27,647 nt of DNA from Choristocarpus tenellus KU-1152 (GCA_964200185.2 CAXNAD020000142.1:1-27647), one strand, 5' to 3'. Positions 1 through 12,075 are shown, counted from the first letter of the stretch. Program-made: numbers and translations. Notes: generated by a model not told the origin, from the sequence alone.

Positions 1-72
1 CCAAAAATCGCGACATACAAAAATGGACCCCAAATGAACAGCCGCCACACCCCCTCCCAGATACTTTGAGCC
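1..72. mobile_element. Partial small inverted-repeat (MITE-like) element, cut by window edge
   Basis: The segment ends in CCCAGATACTTTGAGC after a C-rich run, and begins with an ATCGCGACATA block. Both match, in reverse orientation, the left half of the element at 13020-13187: the same ATGTCGCGATTTTTGG core, then the same G-rich run and TCAAAGTATC terminus. Only one end is inside the window, so target-site duplications cannot be tested. No coding capacity is seen; it is probably a non-autonomous DNA transposon. Homology to 13020 is seen directly; the transposon class is inferred. Confidence 0.55.
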
Positions 73-2289
73 TATACAGACACGGAGAGAGAGAGATTCA
101 TCAGATGGTTATCGTTCGGCAACCTTGTTGGAACAAGTCTTTCTGAGTGCGAGTAATTCTTGAGACAGGTGTAACTGCTCACAAACCGCAAAGGATTCAA
201 GCACATTAGAGGATGTTGCTACAAGGTACACTCAGGAGAGAAAGAAAGAGCAACTTCTCAACACCTTTGTCTGAGCCATAGGTAGGTACAAATCACAGCA
301 ATACAAATAGAATGCAGTCCACACTTCCATCCCAGTCCCTTGTGTCCCACAGTTCCAAATAAAAAAGTTTTCCGCGTGTCAGAATGCCCGATGAAGGAAA
401 GTCCTTACCCCCATACACCTATAGACCTTGATTATACATACCCTCACATTATCAACTTCGAGTAATAGGAAATAGATTGCAAAAGAGATCATCGGGATGA
501 TTGATTGCCTACACATCACTTTCTAGCATGTCGGGAGGAACCATATCTTGCTGGAATAATAATGCGAACAGAGAGAAAGTCAATGCCAGATTGGTGACGA
601 ACATAATTAACTGAGGGTACAGGGTGCAAAGCAAGTCAAACATCCCTTTGAGGGATACTGATATACCCGCTTGTGGCATTTGGATGCGAGCAAATCAAGT
701 AAGTACCCCCAGACGATTGTGGGGAAATGAACTGGATGCGCCGCTTGCCCTCATGCAAAATGAAAGGCAGGTTCTGCTCTTCCATCATTTTTGATGTTGG
801 CCTATATTTATTATTTCATTATATATATTCTTTAATAGAGTAGGTTCTGCTACACCAACCAACCTACGACCCACAAAAGCAGTCTCGTTTGAGATTCAAC
901 CATAGTCATGGGTCAACAACCCCAAAACAGAAAAAAGCTCACCCATATGTTTGCAATTTAATAGGTTCACCACGCTTCACAATATTGTAGGAAGGAATTG
1001 GGAATTGGTGCATGTCTTTGGTAGTGTCCATATGTAGCAGTTGACAAAGGTGTCGTAATGAAATGCAGAAGAAGGGTTCAGCGAGTAAATGGAACTGAGC
1101 AGTAGTCCAGAGTAAAAGGGCTATACCCCCAAGTGTATGTACTGAAAGGGGTGCAGGAAACGAAAATCGAGGGTGCAGGAATTGGGTGTATGTGATAATT
1201 CATCTTCGGGACGAACGCCGTGTACCGCAAAATATACTACTTCGTACAACATTATATTTCATATCCAAACAACATCAATGACGATGTTCTGTCAGGGGTA
1301 ACATAGAAGGTAGAGAATTCAACAAGCACATAGCAATCATAAGAAAGGCCTTCCACTAATCAATATTCTTTCTAGTGTATTTGAAAACAAGAGCCCAACT
1401 CCGTCTACACTAAGAGCCTAGACAATAATACTACTTCTTACATTTGATCTGAAAACAACCTAGGAACATATGATGTCACACGTAACTGAAAAGGCCTTCC
1501 TAGATTGGCACTACAAAGACAGGCTAGAAACAGGGGAAGAATCCCACAAGTTAGTCAAGCTCCACCTCGCCCACCAGCCCAGTACCAGTACCTCCACATT
1601 GAAGCACATGGTGCGCCTTGAAATTGGAACCAAACCAATCGAGAAGTAGACAGGTTTGGACCCTTATGGATTCTAAGCCATGGAAGACCCCAATAAGAAA
1701 GGCAACACTCAGCAGGAAGGGGTAAACGTGCATATGATTGTGATTTGCTTGGACTGCCATACCTGCTGCTTTGACATGACGCAGGCCACCTACCCCAACT
1801 TCTCTACTGACATGTCGCTCATCCATGAAGCTCTTTGTTCCATCAACCACACACACGAACCACCTCTATTGATTTGTGACTCCTTTACTCCATCGTCGAC
1901 CGTGATCCCAAACTTATCAAGGCTGTGGGGGAGACACATGTCGTGTTAAACTATTTTACATTTCCCTCATTTTCGGTCTATTTTATTTCATTTTGACTCG
2001 AAGATAAACAATTTTTCAAAGCATCTCTGAGTTAAAACCACCTTCAAACTTAGGTTGATTGCAACTTGTGACTTGAAATTTTTCACTATCTTTTTAGGGC
2101 AGTGTATGATCGGTGTGTTCCTGTTTGTAACATCCAGTACAGTGAAGGAGGGATTCGAAATGATGTCAGTGAACCTTTACATAATGGACCTGGTGTAGTG
2201 CCCATGTCATGCAACAATGAAATTGTAGGATCTCAAGTCCTGAGTATTCAGATTTGAAGTCCAATTACTACACACTCTCTGTGGTTCTT
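73..2289. other. Intergenic DNA, no gene recognised
   Basis: No chain of exons with matching splice phases and no recognisable domain was found. Two overlapping opposite-strand open frames lie at 1551-1856 (minus) and 1680-1949 (plus). Neither resembles a family I know, and neither begins with a convincing ATG context plus neighbouring exons. They may be remnants of a mobile element or chance open frames. Confidence 0.5.
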
Positions 2290-3110
2290 TCCTAAAGCAC
2301 TAGGTTGTATTTGTGGAAACAAACCTTGTTTTTTCTTAACAATGGACTGATCTCAACTGTGGTATCTTTGCCACTCCTAATGGTGTCTCCAAGACAAACA
2401 AATCTGACGGCCTGTTTGTAGCTCTCCTCTGAAGGCAGGGACGGCATATGTCTGTGACCTTGTTGGGAGGTTGAAGGCACATGGTTTCTGTCTTCAATTC
2501 AGGTGTGATCAGTCCAAATTTGACCTAGCCACCTTTACAATCACGATTATCGTTTTGGACGGACTTCCTTGGGTCCTAGACACAATTCCCACGTTATCAG
2601 CACAGATAGAGCATACCCCATTGGCACCCCTCAAGTATTTCCACCTGCTGTTGCCTGCCCCCCTCTGATCTGGTCATTTGTCACAGCTCTCCTGATGATG
2701 ATAAGGTCCTCAGAGAATACTGGGTCAGGGTTGACACTCCTTATCCACTATGCCTATCATTGCAGCGAAGAAGGCGAAGGACAGAATGGGGGCAAGAGCA
2801 CAACCCTTGACGAAGGCTTTGCCTGACCTCAATCCAGTCCATTCACTCTCCTTCATTGCATTCCATGAAACTGGTCGATGGTTGAGAACATCTTCTTAGA
2901 CTCTGCAAACTTGGTAAGAACAGACTACAAGAGTTTGTGGTCAACGTAACCATATTTTCTCTGAGGATCAATTGAATCACATTAACAGACAGACGCATCT
3001 ATCCCCTCTGAGCTCCTGGAGGGCATGTATAGCCTACATAATGTCCATTGTGGAGAGCCAAGGCTGGAAGTATTGCTTGTGATGGAGTAACTTCCCCTGT
3101 TGTTGATAAG
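2290..3110 (-). mobile_element. Degenerate LINE (non-LTR retrotransposon) reverse transcriptase remnant
   Basis: Read on the minus strand, broken by stops and frameshifts, the segment gives successive matches to the reverse transcriptase of LINE elements. A YGYVDHKLL block and an LTKFAESKKMFSTIDQFH block lie near 2960-2860; this is the region before the catalytic motif. A remnant of the LRQG-type motif follows near 2820. Next comes a GLITPELKTETMCL block at about 2517-2465 and a FVCLGDTIRSG block at about 2402-2370, the thumb-side motif normally read YLG. The YADD catalytic box is not intact. The element is therefore inactive, and its 5' part and 3' tail are not recognisable. Recognition rests on motif order, not on one long frame. 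Confidence 0.7.
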
Positions 3111-3615
3111 CTCCAAGTTATTGTGTAACAACCTCGAGAAGCACCCTTCTAGCATGTGCCACCAATGAGATGCCTCTCCAATAAAATTTTCTGTAAATTT
3201 GAAATGTATTTTTAAAAGCTTATATAGTTGCAGCCTTACATACATGTACTACTTCTTGTTCTATACTTGCAAGTCACTCATAAGTCGCAACTCAGCACAC
3301 ACACAATTAAATCCTCTATAAATCCTCAAACCACAGAGAGTGCCGATCAATACTCAAAGCCAAATCCAACTCGTATTACATCTGTTCAACTCATGTTCAT
3401 TGCCGTACTTGGAAGTAGTGCATGGTTATTTCACTATCAAGTCAATCTAACTTATTATGCCAAGCAATTGTGCACATTGAAGCACTACTCTTATGCACAT
3501 CTGGTCTACAACAACATCACTCCACCATAAGTCCATTGCTGAAGCAAGATTCCTCATGGAAACTCAGTGGAAGAGCAGTAAATACTAGAGCAGCACCGTA
3601 GCAGTATTCTGCATG

Positions 3616-4550
3616 TCACAATCCAAAGACTCGTGAAAAGTTACATCGCACTGCATCAGCAGCTTCCTGTACAATAACATCAACAAGGTGAGAGTAGTCA
3701 GACAATAGAGGCAAAGAAAACCCATGACAAAATAGTGACTAGATACAAAAGAGGATAACATTGATATTAAAAAAAAAACCAAGGCCGCTGAACCACATCA
3801 GTCAACCACAATATTAAGTTGCCCCTTACCCCAGGATCCCCTGCACCATAGACTAGATAGCTACCTCAGGTGTCATGTTTTTCACTGCAGCAATAGCCTT
3901 CAGGCCCCTGGGGATGGTGGCAGGTTCATTGCGGACACCTTTGTCCGGACTCATGTAGGGAGAGTCTGTTTCTGTAGAGGAAAACATTGTTGAGTAGGAC
4001 ATATCAAGTGGGGTTGTGGTTTAAGACCAACATGTTCATTGGTACAAAATGAATCCATAGATGTGTCAATTGCTGAGCATTTTTCCAAAAGCGATACATC
4101 AATATATAATACTAATGACAATAATAACAGTCACTTATACATAGGGGACGGGGAAATTGACAACATAAATACTACATTAGGATATCATTCATTATCTATG
4201 CTGACAAAAGGAGTTTGTAGTGTAGTTTAGGCTTGTGCTTGCTGCATTTTAAACAATCTGAGAGCTCCACATTAACCAATTGTTGGTTTGTGGTACCACA
4301 AAGATACTGCGAAGAATAGGCTATTGTTGTGCATTTCAACGATAGTAAAGGTTGTAGGACAGAACAGAGCACCATCAGCATCATGCAATCAATCCTGTTG
4401 AGTAGGTACTATAGAGGGCCTCTCACTACTACACCATTGGCTTCAGCAGAGAAATACCCCCATCACAACTTCAAAAAGTGAACCCAATCACCTCTGCACA
4501 TCATCCCCTCTCAAGACAACAAACACAAACACAAATGGATATAGATGGAT

Positions 4551-4585
<35 letters not shown>

Positions 4586-7500
4586 TAGAGAGAGACCAAG
4601 CCCAAATCTCTTCTTGTGAGCAACAGAACTACACCATGTATGTGAAACCTCCACCAAAGTTAACACACACTCCTTGGGTCCTCAACCTGCGGCTGCCTAT
4701 CCATCACATCCATGCTTGTTGAAATTTAGGATGGATACCTGCTTACAAATGTATTTTTCAGTTGATTTTTCTATGCATTGAATAAAACTATTATACAAGT
4801 ACTGCACATCAGAAGTTGAAGCATTTCAAATGTTCAGTGTAACGTAAACATGTGCTGACTGTATTGGACGGACCTAAACCATGAGGCCACTTGACTAAAC
4901 ATTGCCAGCTCTTAATAGGGCAACATACTCTCAAAACAATCCAATACCTGTAAGGATGCTGTCCATGGGCACTTTTTTTGCCAACTGACGAAAGCTATCT
5001 GCACGCTCCACAACACTGGGGATTGATACCATGTAACCTGCAGTTGGAGGGCAAGGTCATCCAAGAGTTCAGTGGGATTTATCACAAAAGCATCACGCAT
5101 TTCACTTCCTGCACATACATCAGCACACATAGCTCTTCAACTTAGCCCTAACTGAAGCCATAGCCTTAACCCCAACTTAACTTAAAACAAGTATTCAGTA
5201 TCCAATAAGAAATCACCAGGTACCAATGGTGACCAATCAAAATGGCCTACAGGGAGTGTTTCCAAAATTACTTCTTTTTTTTCCTAATGGCGATGGTATA
5301 CTGCATAGAGCTTTGTCCCGACAATAAATCAATTGATAACATGGATTATATACGGTCCACAAGATATGCCAAACAAGCTTATTCAAGACGTAAGTTTCAC
5401 TTCCTACACGACCAACAATAACTGCAAGAGACCACTCCTCTTTGGCAAGGTGTAATCTCAACATCCATGGCAACACGCAGTTGTACCTCATGTTTAGGAG
5501 TTTCTTTTGTCTTGATGTTTTGACATATTTGGCACAGCCACTAGTGTTTTCAAGGTTACTGGAGCACACTCAAACAAGCAAAACTTAATGAAGTTTATCA
5601 GTAGAGATAGAGAAGGAAAGACAGCAAGATGTATCCTTACACCACAACTCACCTGCTTCTGCAATCTTAAGAGCAAGTTTGATCTTTCCACTGTAGCAAT
5701 GGAAGATAGCCTTCGACACACCTTCCTCAATGAGCATCTCAAAAACTCGAGCCTCTGCCTGAGGTCATAAAGAATGTTCAGTTCTACATTCACGATTTTT
5801 TAATTTTTGTCACATATTTGTGTGGTGCTATCAAGGGTACAAAGGCTGTGATAAAACATCACTACTTTTCAACAACAAATTCAGCACTAAACTAAGCGTT
5901 CACAGGACAATAGCAGTAATGTTGTATTGGATGGGAAACAACAGATTAACAGACCAATCCCTGTGCAACACTCCAAGAAAAACCCCTTGATCATATCCAT
6001 TGTAAAATTCATCTCAATTGTAATGATCAACGTCCTCATCAACCCCTCTGAGCACTAGCATGCTAACAACCAACTCCAGAGTACAGATGCTGTGGACCAA
6101 AAACCAAGAGGATAGATAACCTGTCCTAGACAAGATGAGGTGACTGTTCTACCTTTCGAGAGTGAAGTATCACGGGCAGGTCATGCTTCACAGAAACTCT
6201 TAGCAGCATCCTCAAGACCCTCTCCTGCTCCACAAGAAAGGAATCATCAGACAAGTAGAAGCGATCCAATCCACACTCTCCCACAGCCACCACTTCTCCT
6301 CTAGCTGCAGCCTGGTCAATGAAGTCTATCTCAGCATCAGTATCAAACCTATCATGTCACAAATTCAACAATTTGGTGGTGCCAACAGCACGAAAGTGGT
6401 ACATAGGGTAGGGTAGGTTTGGAGGAGGAGGATGGGTTCTACAGTAGGTGTCATGAAAGTGTCGTGGCTTATTTTGCATGTGGTGTGAGTATAGGGCATC
6501 TCTTCATGGGGCAGTAAGGTTGACACTATGACAGAGTGTCTCTGGCCATGACACATGCATTTCTAGTGGAAGGACATTTATCCACTGTAACAGTACTCTA
6601 ACTAAAATAGTATCCTTTCAGCAATAGTTTTACTTTTCTGGTTGGTTGGGATGGAATATACATGATCAGCAGTGTTCAAAGTCAATCAGCAGTCTTCATC
6701 ATGCATGGTAGAGCCTTTGTAGTTGGGAGGAGTACATGAGGGTCCCACCTAGCAGGGGCTGTAAACCTCTCCGGCAAGTGACTCCACATATCTGGGGTGA
6801 TGACACTTGCCGCAGCATCAAGTGGATATATCCCAACTGCAGGAAGAAGGTGACTGTGACGACTGCACAGTTGGAGCACCTCACGGTTGCTGGCTGGGTC
6901 CAGTCCATTTACAACACAGTATTCTAGACCTGCAATGACAAAATTGTATATTGGTACAAGAAGGCATTCAAGCTGTCAGGACAAGTGTCTAACCTGCACA
7001 ACAATGCCAACATATGTCACTATAGGGCACTATCCTTCTCACATGGAACAGTCAAGCTAGAAGATGTCCCCTAGTTTGAGAGACACTCCTCCTTTGTAGC
7101 AACCAATGTGACGAAGGGGTCACTGAAAATATATTGTAGTGTGCTGCGGCTGCATTATCTTCTAGTCTTCTGGGTGTTGTGTACCATACATACTTCGAGC
7201 ATTAAGCGAGAAGAAATTTATGTTCATGGATGTCTGCACAGGCAATATATCCACCACACTGATGAGCGAAGAGTGGACTCAACAGCCTAATGCACGTTTT
7301 GCAAATGTATGGTTGCATGGTTTCCACCAACTCCAGTGGCTTCATAGGCTAGTGATCACCAGATGGTATGCATCATGAGCAATCCGGGCATGTGTAAAAT
7401 CGTCCACTTCCGAATTCCATAAACATTTTGACGACTACAACGTCCCTACAGGCTCACCAGAGCGAGTCAGACAAGACCATCGCTCGTTCATTTCGAATCA

Positions 7501-7933
7501 TCACAGAGAGCAATGATCGGAGCAGGTTGCAAAATTTGAAATTATGGTAGGAGTTCACCAGACAGACAGAGACATAGGTTCAGTAACCATGCATATGTAC
7601 CCTTGTGCTGCAGCAAAGATTGAGGTGTTGCAACAAGGTTGGTGCCCGGCGGGTGTAGAGAGACACCCCAAGAGAAAAACAGGCAATTTTTCAGGGTTGT
7701 CATTGCCGACATGTTCTTAAGACAAGTCCACATGGGTCTAAGAGTGACCCTCGCCCAAACCCACCTGATATTCTAGCCCTGTTTGCAACAATATCCTCCT
7801 CCCCCTGAAAGCGACAATGGGTAAGGTGGCAATGGACATCAACGTAATTCCGAATATTGGGAGCTGTCGAGAGTGCACGCGCACCCAACCCCCAAAGAGC
7901 AGTCCATAAAACGACGGTGCGACGACTGTTCAT
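3616..7933 (-). CDS. TatD-family metal-dependent hydrolase/deoxyribonuclease (7 exons, 299 aa)
   Basis: Predicted Mg/Zn-dependent nuclease of the TatD amidohydrolase superfamily (relatives: bacterial TatD, animal TATDN1-3). These are TIM-barrel enzymes that remove nucleotides from DNA ends. Exons in transcript order: 7933-7765, 6929-6749, 6348-6153, 5758-5653, 5037-4948, 3971-3865, 3666-3616. All introns are GT-AG, phases match, and the sum is exactly 900 nt with TGA at 3618-3616. The expected metal ligands are present: HxH at H34/H36, E141 (in AVGECGLD), H179 (in ILHSR), H202 (in FHCYSG) and D250 (in ETDSP). The protein ends in FSRVFGL, typical of the family. The first ATG follows an in-frame TAG at 7966-7964. 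Residues 1-28 contain arginines and no acidic residue, so a mitochondrial presequence is possible (inference). Length fits the family. A dedicated cytosolic or nuclear role is the alternative. Confidence 0.92.
3972..4947 (-). other. Intron 5 of the TatD-family gene (976 bp)
   Basis: It lies between the exon ending in the LT of LTETDSP and the exon carrying its aspartate. It starts GTATTG and ends CTACAG on the minus strand. It holds a GATA microsatellite (about 4536-4596) and otherwise AT-rich sequence with no recognised gene. Confidence 0.75.
4536..4596. repeat. (GATA)n microsatellite
   Basis: An imperfect start (GGATATAGATGGATATAGATA) leads into about nine perfect GATA units and then a short GA tract. 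It lies inside an intron of the TatD-family gene. Such tracts are prone to length variation. Confidence 0.9.
6930..7764 (-). other. Intron 1 of the TatD-family gene (835 bp)
   Basis: It separates the exon with the HxH metal motif from the exon encoding the NGLDP segment. It is GT-AG on the minus strand (GTGGGT...TTGCAG), phase 1. No repeat, RNA gene or embedded coding region was recognised. Confidence 0.75.
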
Positions 7934-8273
7934 ACGGAGAACAGCCTTCGAAAAGATCTTCAGCTACGATGACTGACACTACAAAAAGGTTGGGTTGAGT
8001 AACAGGTAGTACCGGCGACGAGTTCAGAGTAAGTGGGAAGGAGACCCAAATCAGGGTTTCAGGAACTCTGTAAGAGGTTAGATAGGGCATTCAACTGCAG
8101 GAACTGGGGTGCAGGGGGGAAGATAGGTGGAGAGGAGGTAAGAGGCCAAGACTGAGAAGTTCATACGTAACATCCAACATCAACTTTCACATAGTTTTTC
8201 CTTGCCGTTTAAAAGTTAAAAATCGGATTGATCAATTTTCGCCTCGTCGTTGTGGGATAACCTCACACATGAC
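7934..8273. promoter_or_regulatory. Divergent intergenic region between TatD-family and ABITRAM genes
   Basis: Only 340 bp separate the two opposed start codons, so both 5' UTRs and core promoters must fit here; a bidirectional promoter is the simplest reading. I see no clear TATA box at a convincing distance from either ATG. The assignment rests on geometry alone. Confidence 0.5.
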
Positions 8274-10091
8274 ATGCCTTTGCTCAACTTAAGCACTATG
8301 AAGCGGCCACATAGCGAGACAGAAGAACCACAAAGCGAGTCATGCCCTTCTTCGTCCCAAAACACCTCGCGAAGATTTGGGGTTAAACGTCTCCCAAAGC
8401 AACACCTGCTCCTGTCCAACTCAGCGTTACCAGGATGCATTGTTCGACAAGGGTTCGACTGCGCGATTCTCACTGGCCTGAAGGGCTCAGATGGACTTGA
8501 ACAGTGCCTCAGTATTCATCCCAACGGTCTAGCGGTAGTGCAACTAGCGCCAACACACCCGGCTGTGGGAACAGGAGATAGGTGAGAGTTCCTCCCTATA
8601 CAAGTATTTGGACTGTAGCAAACTTCCGTATCTGACAGGACCACACTTAACATTCCCCTCCCAGCACCGTTACCCAAGTAAGGTTTGGTGAAGGCCAGTA
8701 CGATGTCCTGGCCAGTAAAAAGGTCGTGGGAAAGAAGAAAAAAGGAGCGATGCAAATATACCCAAACTCTTTGCTGTGCACCATCCATACCCAGGGAGGC
8801 AAGGAGTATCAGGTGCGCCTTCATGGCGAGGAGATTGTATTAGCCCCCGACCCAAACGTCTCGAGGTTTTTTCCTGGGGAATGAGTGGTGTTTGTAAATT
8901 TTCGACTATGGACGAGGGCCCTCCAACTGCTATTGTTACATCATGGTGTTTTGTCCACATCGGGTTAGTCCACAATAACAACGCTATGGTACTCGGCAAT
9001 TTTTCCGGCAGAGCTCATTGCATACACCCTCAACAGTGGTATAACGCCCACATATCCATTCCAAGGTGTGTGCCGGAGTTTCTGGCGAGTTGATGGAAGT
9101 AAATACGGCTGTGCTCGACGAGCCTGGGATTATCAGCTCTAACGTGAGTGATAGTAAAGTCTGTCGTACACAAACTTCTAGGACTGTTGAAGATATTTTG
9201 CAACAACCATCCAGATTATACACACAGGTCGACACCTCAGCTCAGCAGGGGACTTTGGTACCAATCAAGAAGTGCATACTGACATCAAACGTTGAATAAA
9301 CTGTAGCCTCTGTAGTGTTGAATCCCATTACCAATAGTGTGGACAAGATTTTAATCGGCCCTACAAATACTTTTGGTGGAAAGGTGGATATTGTGGTGTG
9401 TTTCTATGTAGTCCCTGATACCTATCTATCCAGCTGCAGAGAGCAAAACTTCTACTTGCTAAAGGTTAAATGTGCTTCCATTGCCTTGCCTAGCAACAAG
9501 CTGTTCGAACTGTTCATTGAGCTAATGAGTACATCTGTATTTGGATTAAGTGGATTGAGACACTTGGAACAACCATGTCTTATTTGACAACCAGACTCGA
9601 GACCTTGACAGTACTTTTTAATCGTGTCACAATTGCATTGTATGATGCACCACCACCTTTGTGCATATATCCCTACTATACATGAGTTGTTCTATCTAGA
9701 TACTTGGTGTACCAAGTATTGGATACTGGCAATGTATTTTCAAATGAAATTTGTTCAATTGTATCATCTACTATGTGCAAACCGGTAAATTCGTGCTTGA
9801 TATTTGTGCCTAGACGTGCCTTTTTGTCCAAGAGGTCACTACACTTGGAGGTGCAAGTTTAAGTTTGGATATCATGACCTATACTGCTCTAGTTTTTCAT
9901 GATAGAGCACTCAAGGTTGCACCCAACAATACAACTCACCACACATTTTCTGATGACCCTTGATCTGTCCCTCTCATGAATCCTACGTACCTCAATTGCA
10001 GCCACTTGGGCGTGGATGGTTTATAATAGTTCGACTCAAGCCACGGGATCAAAGAAGACTTCTGGACGCAATGGGGCCTGCAACTCCCTAG
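8274..10091 (+). CDS. ABITRAM: ABITRAM/FAM206 (Simiate) homologue (4 exons, 207 aa)
   Basis: Homologue of the small eukaryotic protein ABITRAM (FAM206A, Simiate), which has a fold like the H protein of the glycine cleavage system. It has been linked to nuclear speckles and actin regulation in animals. Exons: 8274-8581, 8665-8812, 9066-9143, 10002-10091. All introns are GT-AG, phases agree, and the sum is 624 nt ending in TAG. Residues 1 to about 70 are a Ser-rich, basic leader not seen in the animal protein. The conserved part runs from about 80: SIHPNGLAVVQLAPTHPAV, then a lysine patch K126-K129 followed by GA, then GKEYQV, SGELMEVN (158-165) and the C-terminal GWFIIVRLKP motif, all in family order. 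The ATG follows an upstream region shared with the divergent TatD gene. The last exon is supported by the GWFIIVRLKP match to the GYIAVVLPK position of the human protein. An alternative unspliced 3' end is described in the findings. Confidence 0.88.
9144..10001 (+). other. Intron 3 of the ABITRAM homologue (858 bp), with possible alternative 3' end
   Basis: The donor AAC|GTGAGT and acceptor ATTGCAG are both strong. The first 156 nt stay open in the exon-3 frame up to TAA at 9297-9299, which overlaps an AATAAA at 9295-9300. Another open frame at 9315-9587 shows no known domain. The remainder shows nothing recognisable. Confidence 0.75.
9295..9300 (+). terminator. Candidate intronic poly(A) signal AATAAA
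   Basis: A perfect AATAAA overlaps the TAA that closes the read-through frame from ABITRAM exon 3. It would end a short transcript if intron 3 were not removed. Its use is unproven. Confidence 0.3.
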
Positions 10092-11725
10092 TGATATTTT
10101 TTATATATTTTTATATCGAGTATTTTATGGTGGCAAGGAAGCTTACCATTGTTGTTTATTCTTGATGCTACTTCAAGATCGCGTCTTAGCCCTGTGTTGC
10201 TTGTTGTGTCTCATGTTGGTTGCATTGGATATAGTAGCTTAAATTGGATTGTTGATGAGATGCAGACTTCATACTCTTGAGTGCTTGTGAAGGAAGCGTA
10301 GCATTTATGCCTCCCCGAGTATAGTCTTGCAAGAGACCAATTGCATTTATTTTACTTCAAAGTAGTTTATTTGTAGAGGCACACCGAAGATATGTGTACA
10401 AATTCTGTGCATGATCAACCAAACAGAAAGAGAGAACTGTTCTCTTGACAACTGGTACATACAGTAGGAATAGAAACCTGTGGTTGGTTAGGATGTGATT
10501 AACAGGGGATGGTTGTTGTGGCATGTTTTGATGGGCAGAATTGAACGAGGTGATCAGTCTAACCCTAACCCTACTCCTCTTCATTTCACAATAAAATAGT
10601 TGGAGTAATACATATTAATCATTTAAGGGTGCAGTACGAAGATATCCCCCCCTCCCCCCCCCTGCTTGAAGTTTGTTTGAGATCGTAGTCTGATTGCTCG
10701 TGACCAGCATCACAGGTGGAGTGTTTTTGGTTGTATGAACCAGAGGCTGTCGTGTGTGTTAACCTGTGCTTATCCGCAAAAGATATATTGTCGTAGATTC
10801 AATCTATGAATCTTGTTTCAACCTCTGCTCTGATGGTTACGTGCAAGTGCAAGGTCAGCAGCAAAGAGCAATTCCTATGCTGTAGTGTAAGCTTGACTAC
10901 TGTGTGCAGCATGGATTGATGCACCCCAGTAACAAATCATTGTCAGATTTTATTTGTAAAACTAGTAATATGCAAGAAGTATTCTCATGTTTGCTATTGC
11001 TAAGTCTAATTTGGAACATTCTCTGTTTAGCCAGTAACTCCATTGTGAATCAAGCACAATAACTGAGCCTCCTCCACTCTAGGTCAAGGTGAGGCCAAGG
11101 GGTATTATGATTGCATGCCCCATCTCTCTATGTTGGATAGGTTTGGCCAATGGTATCCTAGAGGGTGGGAGGATTTGGACCAGGTCCTCCATTTGGGACT
11201 TGATGGACTGTTGTAAAACACCCTACTTTGATGCCCATTTTGTGGGTAATTGTTTTTAGAATTTGGTACATGGGGTGTGTGTGGAGAAGGAAGGTGTGTC
11301 CTGATGAAGGAAACTACCCTTATATCTGACGCGTTCACTCAAATGTAAATGAAATGATAATCACTTCAGGATCAGAAAATCCCTGAATGAATGCTTGACC
11401 CCCCTCTAGGATACTATGGACCTCTTCTATCCTTTTGTTCCCATTTCTGACCTGTCAAGAGTCTGTCAACAAGTGAACTAAAACAGCAATGAAATGACTT
11501 GTCCAAAAGGTGCAGATTATGAATGTACCATCAATAGAATGTAATGACCCCTGTGGTTAGAAAATCAGTGCAGAAAGTTTGATTGTTTCATCCAAAAATT
11601 TGAGGGAACATGGGAGTACATGACATACAGAGGAGGGACTAGAGTAGGTCAACTACTGTCAACATGCATGTAAGGTAGGGTCTATATGATACAGAGTTAA
11701 ATGTCAGACACCCATGTAGTCACTA

Positions 11726-11745
11726 AATATATATATATATATATA
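11726..11745. repeat. (TA)n microsatellite
   Basis: An uninterrupted AT alternation of about ten units in intergenic DNA. Confidence 0.85.
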
Positions 11746-11780
11746 CATATTTCTCCTGTGAAAAATATCCATCTCTGAAG

Positions 11781-12032
11781 TTGGTTGAAGTAGGAAGTGC
11801 ATTAGGAATTAAGACCGTATCCTGGAATATGGTGGGCCTACATAAGCTCCTGTTTGGTACGGATGATGTGTATTCGTGCTTCAATACTGGGAAACGTATA
11901 CCAAGTGCACAGAGTCGCCTACAATCCTGTCCTGGGGTCTTCTTTCTGACTTCTGACATGCTTTTGGATTATCCTGAGGAGCACAACATCATACTATCCA
12001 CAACCTACAACATGAGGAATAGTGCCTTGTAA
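11781..12032 (+). other. Unassigned open frame, possible terminal exon
   Basis: An open frame of about 84 codons ends in TAA at 12030-12032. An AATAAA follows at 12070-12075. The frame has no ATG at its left end and stays open upstream, so if real it is a 3' exon. I recognise no family, and the minus strand is also open here, which weakens the case for coding. I found no upstream exons with matching phase. Confidence 0.2.
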
Positions 12033-12069
12033 TGTCCTGGTCTCAGACTTCACTGCCATTTATGTACAC

Positions 12070-12075
12070 AATAAA
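12070..12075 (+). terminator. Candidate poly(A) signal AATAAA
   Basis: It lies 38 nt after the stop of the unassigned open frame at 11781-12032. It matters only if that frame is transcribed. Confidence 0.2.

Noticed and set aside
1551-1949. Opposed open frames of 101 and 89 codons as genes
   Set aside because: No domain, no supporting exons and both strands open; not enough to call either coding.
9249-9299. A last ABITRAM exon reading GTLVPIKK and so on
   Set aside because: It fits in phase, but the exon at 10002-10091 encodes GWFIIVRLKP, a far better match to the conserved C terminus, behind a stronger acceptor.
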